A DNA stretch of 64,000 nt from Lamellibrachia satsuma (Eukaryota; Annelida; Polychaeta; Sabellida; Siboglinidae), in contig BSQZ01000001.1 of assembly GCA_033239005.1 (NCBI GenBank), positions 16,492,500 through 16,556,499 of the forward strand, in the 5' to 3' direction. The position numbers were made by a program, and so were the translations under genes. Within the stretch, counting starts at the first letter, position 1. Each line of letters begins with the position of its first letter. The notes below the pieces were generated by a model. That model saw only the letters and a list, made by a program, of their open reading frames with translations. It made no database searches and had not been told where the DNA came from. Of the stretch, positions 54,181 through 64,000 are shown piece by piece.

Positions 54181-55391
54181 TTACTTTAATGTTGCTGTGG
54201 TATCAGAAGGGTTTCTGCTGCTACTATTGGTTCCAATTGTAACAGACCAGCTGACTAGGTAGAAATCTGTAAAAGTATTGTGTAATCTCCATGTGTAAGC
54301 TTGTAAGATTTCTTCCATGGAGGCTTGGCAATGGAACGCTATCAATGCTACCAGTGATCTTACTTGATGCACTTTAACATCATGTTCTACTAAAGCTTCT
54401 TTCATAACAATAATTCATATCAAGTAATAATAAGCTTACATAGCCATGAAGACATTTATCCTGTCTCCTACACATAGTATAGTCTAAGTAGAAACATCGT
54501 ACCTGTATTGGGCATAACAACCAGTCAGAGGCCATGCCTGCGTTCCAAGTGTTTTTTAAGTGCTGGAATATTGCATAACAAAATAGCTTTAGGACGAGAC
54601 TTGATGAGTTGTGTCTTTGAAAGGAAGACCAACCCTCAATGTGACTTCAGACCAATCTGGAATTACCAGAGTTACCTTACCAGAAGCAAAAGCAATAAAA
54701 AAACTGTCGTCCAAGTAAGAAACTTATCAGAAGCTTTGGTTCAACTGTTGACAATCTCAAAGCATGTAGAATGAAGGAGGAATCCCATACTAGAAAAGAT
54801 CTGGTAACACGCTTCTTTGAGTTGTGTATTTTGAAGAAGAGCTTTAATAGAAGCATTCCTACTAACTTCTGTACCTGTGGTAGCTCTCAATGTGCTAGCT
54901 ATAGCCATAGAAAATAGTAGAACTTCTTGTGAGAATGTAAGTAAAGTAAAAAATCATAGGCTCATAAGCTGTGATTGGTGACACTTCCCGTTCGAAACAC
55001 CAATGAACAAAACATTTTCACTTTGATTCGCAGCACATTGGGCAACTGCTAGAGAAAAACCTTTTTTGGAGAGATTCCCAGATAATCTCCACGTATAAAG
55101 GTGGAGATTTGCTGGATTGCTGTGAAAGATGTGTTTGCTTGTGTGAGTAGCAAGGGAATGAGTGGTAGGTCCACTGTCAATTATAGTAGTGGTAGGTCCA
55201 CTGTCAATTATAGTAGTGTGGGAAGCAAACGAGCTTCCAGCCATAGAGGGGTGATTAGTATTAATTTGTATGCCTCCTGAGAAAGTTTTGATAGAATGAA
55301 TGGAATAATTGCCTGTGTTGGATGTGCATATCCCCACAGGTGGTTCCAATTGATTGACAGAGCATTTACTGTGACAGTGAGCAATTATCAT
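54181..55391 (-). pseudogene. DIRS-like tyrosine recombinase remnants
   Basis: The upper frame (55391-54954) contains NPANLHLYTWRLSGNLSKKG, matching the L-x-L-x-A/T-W-x-L-S-G block before DIRS recombinases. The lower frame (54405-54181) reads VRSLVALIAFHCQASMEEIL, then AYTWRLHNTFTDFYL, which resembles the recombinase C-terminal box with H/W and the nucleophilic tyrosine. The middle is unreadable. The enzyme integrates circular DNA in this class. Confidence 0.55.
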
Positions 55392-55429
55392 TCACTTTCA
55401 TATTGAAAGTTTACACGACGTGGTGTACA

Positions 55430-57250
55430 AGTCACACTTCAACTTGAAAACGTTCAACGCGCAACACCAGGACAGCATATTTATCAATGGAGATCTGACC
55501 ACCCGCCAAGCTACCCTAGCACGTTTGACGAGGAACCTGAAGAAAGATCATAAGGTGACTGCTGTACTAACGGTGGCAACGTAATGATAAAAGACCGCAC
55601 AAACCAGGTATGACATGTTAGAACTCAGGCAGATATATATGTCTGTGATCATCATCTTTCGAAAACAATTAATTAAACATTGTTACATTACTTTGAATAT
55701 ACTTTGAAATCATATTACGTTTTCAAACTTGATACACTATCTGAACCATAGTTTGAAATTAGCCATCCAAACCAAAAAAGGCTACTTTGTGTTTTAGTTT
55801 CTTTCACTGTATTATGGCAGTAGTATTTTTGATTATATTAATGATGTTAAAAACCTGACATCTTTCTTAATATTGTATTTCTTTGTACATGTAATGGAAT
55901 ACTGTTACTTGTAAGAGACTCTGATGTCATACTAAGTACTTGATATTGTACAATATGCACCTTCTTTCGGCGATTCCAAACCAACTTTAGGTTACATTTG
56001 CACACAGCAACATGGCAATCGTGTATTAGTTTATACTAATTAATGCCAAACTACTGACATCTTCTTTAAAATCGTTTCCTTTGCACAAATAATTGAACAC
56101 TGTTATTTTGGATAGACATTGGTTGTCATAGTAAGTCATCACTAAATGCTGCATTAACTGTCTAAACCAAATAAGTCCACTTTTTATGTTATATTTCTGT
56201 TCCTTGCATTATGGCAGTCATATGTTAGAGTATATTAATGCTGTCCCACATCTGACATTTTCTTTAATATCGTTTTTCAGGTACAAATAATTAAACATTG
56301 TCATATGACTTGAACAGACGTTACTATCATATTAAGTACTTTAGTCAGGTAATAATAATAATATACTGCTCTTAGCACCTTTTAGATCTAATATATCGCT
56401 TTCTACTAAATACAAATGATTGTAAATATCTTACTTCAGTTGACTTTTCTAAAGCATTTAAACCTAGAAATATATCTTTTTTCAATATTCTGCATCAATT
56501 GTTGCAGTTTAGAGGCCCATTGCATTGGGATTCTTTACAAGAATTACTTTTTAAAATGTCATCAAATGGTCTCAAACTCGATTTCACTGGCATAACAGAA
56601 GTTTTTAAATTTTAAGATGTCCTACGTTATCAAATAAATGGGTATCACAATTTACTCTTCAATACAATACAAGACTAGATACAGATGATGGGCATGGTGC
56701 AGTTGGGCTATATATCAATGACAAATTTACCTATTCCAAGTGTGAAGATTTGTCAATATTTATCCCTCATGTATTTGAGTCTATATTTTTAAAGTTCAAG
56801 CTAATAAATGTAAACCTATAATTTTGGGTGTAATCTATCGTCCCAACTCTCATCCGCATGCAGATTTTAATTTATTTATGAGTACAATATTAACTATCCA
56901 TGACAAAAAAATAAAATAGCTTACTTGATGGGGGATTATAACATTAATTTACTAAACTTTGCTACTCATAAAAAACCAATGATTTTATAGATAGCATAAT
57001 AACACAAGAGTACATTCCACATACAACTAAACCAATAAGGATAACATCTGTTTCAGCAACTATTATAGACCATTTATATTCTAATCATATTCACCCTAAC
57101 TATGAATCTGGGATTATTGTCACAGACATATCTGACCATTTTGGAATATTTAATTTAATATATATGGTACACCTCCTACACAAAATTAGTATACAAACAA
57201 ATACACCAGTTAAATATATTCAACATTTTAAAAATTAGAAATCTATTGTC
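55430..57250 (+). mobile_element. Jockey-like LINE fragments inside the DIRS region
   Basis: ORF1 remnants near 55465-55570 read INGDLTTRQATLARLTRNLK, matching the ORF1 at 24300-24360. After about 800 bases of non-coding DNA, endonuclease remnants appear (56700-57150): DGHGAVGLYINDKF, LGVIYRPNSHPHADFNLFMS, MGDYNI and IVTDISDHFGIFN (catalytic D-H). All frames are broken. Confidence 0.65.
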
Positions 57251-57259
57251 AAGGGGTGA

Positions 57260-57580
57260 TTATTCCTCTGATGCAAATGAAGCATATGACCACCTAATGT
57301 TATTATTATATAAATCATTTGATGAAATATAATGCCCAATTGAAATGATTGGAGTAAATAGAAATATATTAAAAGAGAGCATTGGGATAACCCATCTGCC
57401 AGGACATTCAACTGGCCCAGAATGTGCCGACCTTACAGGTTGATGCCCTGAACCCTGACGGTGACACACCAAGATAAATTCTTGGACATGTTGAAACAGG
57501 TTGATCGAACAAGTACCTCCCATTACATCACCTGTAATTCCAGAACACTGATATGTAAAAGGGACTCTGGGCCTGATCAA
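57260..57580 (-). pseudogene. DIRS-like RNase H end
   Basis: A frame reads INLFQHVQEFILVCHRQGSG and QPVRSAHSGPVECPGRWV. In an adjacent frame this becomes the INLQGRHILG then LNVLADGLSR type ending, the end of RNase H in DIRS elements (H-I-P-G-x-L-N-V-x-A-D-x-L-S-R). Confidence 0.5.
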
Positions 57581-57756
57581 GGCAGATATTGTCTCTGAAT
57601 TCTAGTGAGCCCCCAACCTATGTTGGATGCATCCATGAAAATGTGGGCCTCAGTTTGGGGAGGAAGTATTGGGGATTCCTGAAACACATCGTTTCTCGAC
57701 ATCCACAAAAACAGTTCTAGCCAAGAACGCTGGTTTAGCACAATGAACTAGATAGA

Positions 57757-58493
57757 CTACACAGGTGTAAGACTTGTTGTGTGCAAGTCATACATTGGTT
57801 GTATGATGGTGCTAGTATCAGCCAATCGTCTAAGTACTGGAAAAGCTGAATGCCAATTTTGTGCACGATAATCTTTATCTGCATCGTGACCTTGGTAAAG
57901 ATCCAAGGGGCAGAAGTGATGTTGAATGGGAGAGCACGGAACTGATAAGTTTGTCTGTGATCTTGGAAACACAGATACTTCTAGTCTATCTGATGGATGG
58001 GAATGTGGAAATAAGTTTGATGGATATAACCCAGGTCCCTCTGGGAAGTAAGGATCTGATACGCTTTGCTGTGTCCATGCGAAAACGGGAATTAGGAATT
58101 GATTCAGGTAGGAGAGGTCGATAACTGATCTCCATTTCCCTGAAGGCTTGGGTACCACGAAAAGTTGACTGTAAAACCCATGTGTTTGATAGGTCCCATA
58201 TGATCTCGACAGCGTCCTTCCCCAGCTTCTCCTTGACCCACGTCTGCCAGACCAACCTTCTGGTCTAGAAGTGAAGATTGGAAAAAATAAAATAAGTCGG
58301 GCATCGCGTAAGGTGAGGAGACCCTGTTTGTAAAAGGATTGCAACGTTTCTGTTGCCAAATCTTGGTGACTTCGAAAAGACGAGCACTTACTTGGTCGGG
58401 TGTAGGAGATTTGGCCTCATACATACCCAGGAGATAAGCATCAAGAAGATGACTTGGCAACCCAACCCCATGTAGAAAGAGAACTATGACCAC
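57757..58493 (-). pseudogene. DIRS-like reverse transcriptase
   Basis: The minus strand reads HGFYSQLFVVPKPSGKWRSV and IDLSYLNQFL, the signature opening of DIRS reverse transcriptase, then in a shifted frame FRMDTAKRIRSLLPRGTWVI and SIKLI, where the first catalytic aspartate (normally S-x-D) is replaced by K-L. The palm follows with poor conservation (RLADTSTIIQP, where the Y-x-D-D-like box would be). Several frameshifts are seen. Confidence 0.7.
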
Positions 58494-58582
58494 AAGTGGA
58501 TAATTGCCATTGTGGGTGAGTATGTCCAGAGTAAGGGTTCCTTCTAGTATAGGTAGATGTTTGGAAAATTAGGTAGCACGTT

Positions 58583-59519
58583 GTGGAACCCGGGGATAAA
58601 TTGAATTGCAAAAGAACACGTCATCCTTCCTACCATGCAAAACTTTCTCGGGTATATGCAGGCTGGACCTGGTCATTAAACATGATAGGGCCAGTGACAG
58701 GAGTAGTGCGCAGACAATGTCTGACTTCTGCAGACAAAAGGCAAGGTAATGGAGAGATAGGTGTCGCTCTGCTCTTACTGAAGATTAACTGCCATGGCAG
58801 TTTAATTCTATGCCATGGGTCCAAGCACTGGAAAGGGTCTCCACTGACTGGACTGAGTCCTACACAAGTGTTGAAAGCTCAGCATTGGGGTCGACCTCCG
58901 AAAACAGGCATTGTAAGGAGCAGTGTGTTGCAGCTATGATCCAGTCTTGGAAAGAAGAAATGCACAGTCGTAACCATTACCACTGAATGAAGTCTTTCAT
59001 TCCTTGTGGTGGTAAAATATACGTGTTAAGAGCATGATTGTTGGAAGTGGAGTTTTGCTTCAAAATTTTATGAAAGCCCACATCCAGCTGAGAGGAACCT
59101 ATGTAACAAAGAGCAACACCCTTTGTGTCTGGCAAGGGTTGGTAAATTTGAAAATGCCTAGGTGCGTGAAGATAAGGGAAGGAACCAAAGTTCTCATTCG
59201 CGTGAGATGTGGTGGTCGATGGAGGCATCACTTTTGCCTGTACCAGCAAAGTACGCCTCAAGTTGCATGAAGGCAACTGTGTACGAATTTGTGGTAATTT
59301 GTCTGTGAGGAAAGAGCTGGCAAGTCTGAGTTGGTCCGAAAATGATCGAACCTCATCAGCAAGCATTTCTTCTCCGATTCCATCACGAAAGGGCCCAGAG
59401 AAAGCACAGACTAATGACCGATCATCACCGCCGCTGTCAGAGAATGTCGGGTAGTCTAGGTAACAGCCTGTGGTGGGCATACTGTGAATCTGCCATAGCA
59501 GTGGAGGCCCCTGAGTCAC
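58583..59519 (-). pseudogene. DIRS-like Gag region
   Basis: A 180-residue minus-strand frame shows EEMLADEVRSFSDQLRLASS, a leucine/arginine-rich helix, and LRRTLLVQAKVMPPSTTTSH. Ordinary Gag features are weak; the call depends on position just upstream of DIRS-type reverse transcriptase. It could be any retroelement Gag. Confidence 0.4.
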
Positions 59520-59540
59520 TGGTTGGTTTAACTCTTTGAA

Positions 59541-60168
59541 CTTTAGCTCTGTTGTGAGTTGTGTTCAGAGTCAGAGTGGGCTGTCAACAAAACAACATTC
59601 ACTATAGGAAGCCTTAGTTGGAGAATGGAATATAGATTTAGTAACTATTATCTGGGGAGGAAAAAACCCATAAAAAAAGTTCTCCCTAACCAGACTCGGT
59701 ATGTCGTTGTTTACTACTCGATGGTTTAATTGGTTCAGATAATGAACGTTTGGAAAAAGATTTGGAAAAAAGAAATCTTAGCCTTTGCTTGTACACTGTA
59801 CAGTTTTCCAACAAGTGTCTGTCTATGTGGAGCAGACAGGACACTTTTTGGAAGTCAAGAGAACAACCAAAGTAAACCAGACAACTACCCACAGAAACGG
59901 GTGTGACAACAGAAATGGGTGTGACAACAGAAAGGGGTGTGAAAACAGGCATGGCTTGAGGTCGAAACCATAATTGGCAATTAAGATGTGAAAAAAATTA
60001 AGTGAGAGTATAAACTTAATGTCAAAAGACACAGCTTATACAACAAGGAGGATACAAAGAAATTTATAAACTTAAAAGAAAAATTACTTTCCTTAAACAG
60101 GAATTCTGAGAATTTGCTGGAGCTTCCATTATACGTGGCTGTCTCTCACTATTTGCAACAATTTAAAT
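59541..60168. other. non-coding stretch with a short tandem repeat
   Basis: No gene seen. A 15-16 bp unit (GGGTGTGACAACAGAAA) repeats three times at 59899-59945. VYVEQTGHFLEVKRTTK near 59822 weakly resembles a GIY-YIG start. Confidence 0.4.
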
Positions 60169-60336
60169 CATGTGGTAACTAGAGCATTCTTGGAAATGAT
60201 AAAGATAAGATCCATCAGGCATGTTGGGCGGCAGCTCAAAATCTTGGAGGAACTTTATTTAGGATATTAAATAATAGATTGTGGATTCTCTTGGCTTATG
60301 CAATATTGAACCCACTTATGGAAATGAACAGGCTAA
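60169..60336 (+). repeat. inverted dispersed copy of 47616-47782
   Basis: The sequence from GGTAACTAGAGCATTCT to GGAAATGAACAG aligns with the reverse complement of 47616-47782 at roughly 80%. It contains the same exon-like frame (RILNNRLWILLAYAILNPL), but the splice donor is changed to GC. Confidence 0.7.
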
Positions 60337-60364
60337 GCCATTGTTACGCAACAAAAATACACAG

Positions 60365-60545
60365 TTGAGAGAGAGTTGCTTCAGGAGGGCCCAACTGAAT
60401 GCTACTCACACAGACACAAACACACACACACACTTGAGAGAGTTGCTTCATGAGGGCCCAACTGATTGCTACTTACACAGACACAAACACACACACACAC
60501 TTGAGAGATTTGCTTCATGAGGGTCCAACTGATTGCTACACACAC
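60365..60545 (+). repeat. three tandem ~67-70 bp satellite units
   Basis: Each unit holds GAGTTGCTTCATGAGGGCCC, AACTGATTGCTAC and CACAGACACAAACACACACA. Related single units are near 47455-47560. Confidence 0.9.
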
Positions 60546-60546
60546 A

Positions 60547-60598
<52 letters not shown>

Positions 60599-60606
60599 CA
60601 CGCACG
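60541..60606. repeat. (CACG)n/(CA)n microsatellite
   Basis: About ten CGCA units flanked by CA repeats; alternating purine-pyrimidine. Confidence 0.97.
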
Positions 60607-61378
60607 TTTATGGTGCCAACCGAGGACACCGGAGTAGATCCCGCCAACCGGGGACTTCGTTAATAACAGACCGACGTAGTTATAGGGTTATCATATGTAA
60701 GAACTCATGTTAGTGATTTGAAAAACAGTGTAATTTTTTAATAAATCATGATTTTTAATCACCGGACTCTGTACATTCAGAACGAGGACGCACACCATAC
60801 ACACAGTCTGTGTTGGTTACTATCCATATGCGGACTTGCGCCAATTGTTGGAATATTCAGTCCAGTAGCTTTATCGGGGAAATGGTCATGACGTTGCTTA
60901 AATTAGATTGATAACAGGGTTTGAGCCATGCAGGACGCGATTTCGCGATACACTTGCGTTTACTTTTGTCGCGTAACACTAAAGACTGAGCAACACCTGT
61001 GTCCCATGATTTTCTTCAATGCCGTACACAGTGGAGTGGTCCTGATACTGCCGAGACAAGTTTAGAAATCCTGTATAGCGCCGTTTTTTTTTCATATGCG
61101 AGTATTTATAATGCGACACCTACTTGATGTTGCGTCATCATCTTATGAATAAAGTCTGACGCGCGACTGACGTTACATTCAGTTGTTGTCGGTATGCAAA
61201 TATGAACTCGGGGAGAGGGGATACTTAATTTCAATCCCACAATGCATAATTTCAGAGACACTCCCTATAATAAGATGGCGTCAGTCAGACGCAGTTTAGA
61301 CTCGGAAGTTCGTTGGTAGTGCACAGTAATCTTGAGTAGAAATAACAAACTGGTAACGTTTTGGCTTTATGTTGTGAA
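60607..61378. other. non-coding stretch
   Basis: No gene, RNA or repeat recognised. Confidence 0.55.
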
Positions 61379-61379
61379 C

Positions 61380-61420
61380 CAGCGGTTCCCAACCTGGCGT
61401 ACGCGTAGCCCCGGATAAGC
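61380..61420 (+). repeat. lone hAT-like terminal sequence
   Basis: CAGCGGTTCCCAACCTGGCG followed by TACGCGTAGCCCC resembles the terminal inverted repeat of a widespread hAT group (CAGNGGTTCCCAACCTGGGG). The matching right end was not found before 64000. Confidence 0.5.
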
Positions 61421-61805
61421 GAGAGTTTTTCCGGGGGAACACAGAGAGTTGGCTGAAAGGTCAAGTAGGGCCTACAATAATTTGGCTACGTTTTGTGGAC
61501 CATGATTAATGGTATGTATTAAAAACAATATGTGCCAACCAGTTAGTTGCTATGGCTACGAAATGTAGGCATAAAGACGTAAAGGCTGTGTAGTTTAGCA
61601 TCTGTGCAAACCAGCAGCAATCAAGAAGTATGGGTATTCCCAATTTATATGAACCTTTGTATGAACCTGTCATACATATTGCCAGTTGAGATATATATTG
61701 TACAGGATCACATTGTGTAAATACAATTGAACGTATAGGCTATCAACATTTGCGTGATTGCTCACGATGAATAATTTCTGTTTTTGCCTTATATTTAAGA
61801 AGTTT

Positions 61806-62700
61806 TAATCATAATTACCTCTCAAGAAACTTGCAGTTTGTTTTGGATATTTCGACTGCATCTCGCAGTCTTCTTCAGCAGACTGAAGTTACGGATGTGT
61901 CACATGACCAATGTCATGTGACACAAGCTGGAGTAGGACTGGTGGGAGCTCCTGGCCGACGTCTCGGTTCAGCGTAGGTTTGTTTCTGTGGATGTTAATC
62001 GCCTCCTTTATTTTTCTCCTGTGCCAGTTCTCCTCGTGGTCTAGAATATTGACGTCCTTCATAGAGCACTGATGACCTGTGTTCAGTTTGTGTTCACTTA
62101 TAGCTGATAGGGGTTGGCGACAAGATAGATGTTCTTTGATTCTTGTGCCAAGTGTTCTGGCTGTTTCTCCTATATAGTGTTGGTCACATTCTGGGCATTG
62201 TATGTCATATACTACCCCACACTTTGCTGCCTTTGCTGTTCTGTCTTTTGGGTGTACCAACAGTGACCTCAGGGTGTTGATAGGTTTGTGGTAAACCGGG
62301 ATGTTATAGGACTTGAAAATCCTTGCTACTTGTTCTGATAGTTTATTAATATAGGGCAGACCTATGGCATGTTGTCTTCTGCTGGTTTCTGTGTTCTCCT
62401 TCCTTCTTGTTGGTTGCGTGGTGTTAAACATCCAAGTTTTGTAACCGTTTGCTTTCAGCACTTTCTTGATGTGGTCCACCTCTGTGTTCTTGTCTTCTCC
62501 TTCCGTTATCAGGTTTTCTGCCCTTTGGAGGAGTGTCCTGACTACTGAGCGTTTGTGTTCTAGGTGGTGATTAGATCCGTAACTTCAGTCTGCTGAAGAA
62601 GACGGCGAGATGCAGTCAAAATATCCAAAACAAACTGCAAGTTTCTTGAGAGGTAAGTATGATTAATATTAATAACCAAGAAACCGGATCATCTATCCAT
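61806..62700 (-). mobile_element. Penelope-like mini-element, copy B
   Basis: Same plan as copy A, reversed. One arm is 61806-61945, the other 62577-62669 (shortened inside). The outer 40 bases after 62669 (ending near CATCTATCCATTCAAGG) match the outer upstream bases of copy A at 27937-27977. The internal ORF lacks reverse transcriptase. Confidence 0.75.
61889..62479 (-). pseudogene. Penelope C-terminal region with GIY-YIG endonuclease (copy B)
   Basis: A 196-residue frame, nearly identical to copy A, includes VKKVLKANGY-type sequence, YINKLSEQVARIFKSYNIPV, the finger-like CGVVYDIQCPECDQHYIGET with an intact YIG, LGTRIKEHL and ENWHRRKIKEAINIHRNKPT. One codon pair (TT of copy A's ENTTTE) is absent. 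The frame is fully open but starts inside the reverse transcriptase thumb, so it is not a whole gene. Confidence 0.82.
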
Positions 62701-62924
62701 TCAAGGATTTAAGAAGTTATTCTAATCTAAGAGGAAGACACTACTCTTTAGTATATAGCGAACTTACATTTATTTTAACATGCAATGACAAACTTACAGT
62801 AGCGGTGAAAGAGCAAATACGTTTGACCCTAGGCAGATTTCGGACAAAACCTAGCGGAGTTTTCTTATGTAGGTATATTTTGTAGCTTCATAAATGTTGA
62901 CACTCAGTCGGAGTAGGAATGCAT

Positions 62925-63090
62925 GGTATACCATGATATTACATGGTATTGCATGTAATACCGTGGTATACCATGACATTACGTGGTAAACTGTGGTAGA
63001 CCATGTTTTTTATATGTTGTGTATTGTAATTGCATGGTATACCATGGTTTACCTTTTACAAAATAATATGGTATTTTAACATGGAATACG
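62925..63090. repeat. GGTATACC-rich imperfect palindromes
   Basis: CATGGTATACCATG and variants (GTGGTATACCATGACATTAC, TGGTAGACCATG) occur about six times in 165 bases, each a short inverted repeat. Confidence 0.75.
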
Positions 63091-63110
63091 ATGGTATATT
63101 TTCATAAGGG

Positions 63111-64000
63111 CGGTAAAGCAATGAAAATGCTGTACGGATTTATACACAATTTGAAGATAAAATACCGACTTTAACCAAACAAATGTGACAGGTCTGTTTT
63201 AATCGCCGGACGAGAGAGTGGAATGTGATCTCGAACTGTCGTCGGTCAGGCACGTGAGTATAATAAGCGCTTTGCCGGAACGCGCACGCATATCAGATTA
63301 CAAATGAATCGGTCAGACGCAACTGAGTTACTCCATGGGGGTTGTTGTAACACTTAGGAGGGCGTTAGGCGTGCCATTAAATGCGTAATTTGCTAAGACA
63401 ATCTTCTTATCATAAGGATCACAGGAAGTATAAGGAAACATTCTTAGCCGCAATTTAAAACAAAAACATTTAAAACATGTATGTTAAAATTGGTTAACTG
63501 AATATGACACAGTTGAGTTATATACTTGCCTTTGTTAACCGTATTAATGCACATGTTTAGTGTCAATGTCACTGGCAGCATTGTAACATACATTGTCATT
63601 GTAGGAGAATATGTTGATAGCAAAATATACCATCGAACGAGAGTAATACTTCAAGAGATTCGAAATTAAATTCATTGATTATCACATAGGTAATCATATA
63701 ACCTAAATCGAAAAACCTCAAGTTAAACACCGCCCAAATTCAAATAAGATACCCCTACCCACATGTTACTCAACAGCCTTATTGCACGACCAGGCGTCAA
63801 CCAAAACCAAACCCTACCCCTTACATTCTGCCCAAATTGCTAAACAAGCAATTCGCTTAGGTATATAAAGATTCAGCATGGAGAAGAGGAAATGGGTATT
63901 TCACTCGTATGGAAAAAGAAACTATTTCCAATTGTGTTGGTGTCTAATTTGGAGAAACTTATTGCTATGCTTTCGCGAACATCTAGTAGTGTGTTTGGTG
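63111..64000. other. non-coding stretch to the window edge
   Basis: No gene, RNA or repeat recognised. Confidence 0.55.

Larger units (their letters stand above)
54175..59540 (-). mobile_element. DIRS-like (tyrosine-recombinase) retrotransposon, decayed
   Basis: On the minus strand, in 5' to 3' order: a Gag-like region (59519-58583), reverse transcriptase (58493-57757), RNase H end (57580-57260), and tyrosine-recombinase pieces (55391-54181). This order fits DIRS elements. The stretch 55430-57250 is a plus-strand LINE inserted or rearranged inside. No terminal repeats were identified. Confidence 0.6.

Noticed and set aside
60402..60713. ORFs encoding TH/HT or CV repeats
   Set aside because: CA and CACG microsatellite translation.

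Overview
The window looks like nuclear DNA from an animal, most likely an aquatic invertebrate; I cannot name the species. It is AT-rich, has spliced exons with GT/AG borders, and is crowded with old transposons: CR1-like, RTE-like and Jockey-superfamily LINEs, three Ty3/Gypsy LTR elements, a DIRS-type element, Penelope-like elements, hAT-like ends and a Polinton-like virus-derived block. Nearly every transposon ORF is broken, so this is a transposon graveyard around one recognisable host gene.

Host gene: the 3' part of a SID-1 transmembrane family gene (SIDT, a dsRNA/lipid-transport family) lies on the minus strand. Three exons are clear. One is at 42994-43141 (transmembrane helix), one at 22552-22665 (with the conserved HDIWHFLSS segment) and the last at 20062-20124 (ending DTIYVF then stop). 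All have good splice borders. The introns are about 20 kb and 2.4 kb and are filled with transposons. Earlier exons were not found and probably lie beyond the right edge.

1-5870: a GC-richer Polinton/adintovirus-like gene block. It has a small membrane protein, a minor capsid (penton-like) gene split by a 2.1 kb insert, a basic core-like protein gene, a major capsid gene with a stop and several frameshifts, and an intact adenovirus-type protease ORF lacking the usual acidic catalytic residue. The 2.1 kb insert carries an exon-like sequence with a strong splice donor.

5895-20000: a 5'-truncated LINE with a microsatellite tail; Gypsy-1 (8884-12206), inserted into an older CR1 3' end; Gypsy integrase remnants; a minus-strand RTE-like LINE; an hAT/ZBED-like fragment; CR1 copy A.

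20000-43141: SIDT exons and introns. The introns hold an hAT-like non-autonomous element, a Jockey-like LINE, Penelope copy A, and Gypsy-3 (30114-38934). Gypsy-3 contains a CR1 element with an internal inversion, and that CR1 contains another LINE tail.

43934-47397: a 3.46 kb minisatellite with 28-bp units and higher-order duplications. 47940-54110: an RTE LINE split by Gypsy-2 (48955-52871). 54170-59540: a DIRS-type element on the minus strand, itself interrupted by plus-strand LINE pieces. 60365-64000: satellites, a CACG microsatellite, a lone hAT-like end and Penelope copy B. All family calls come from reading protein motifs by eye; no database search was possible.
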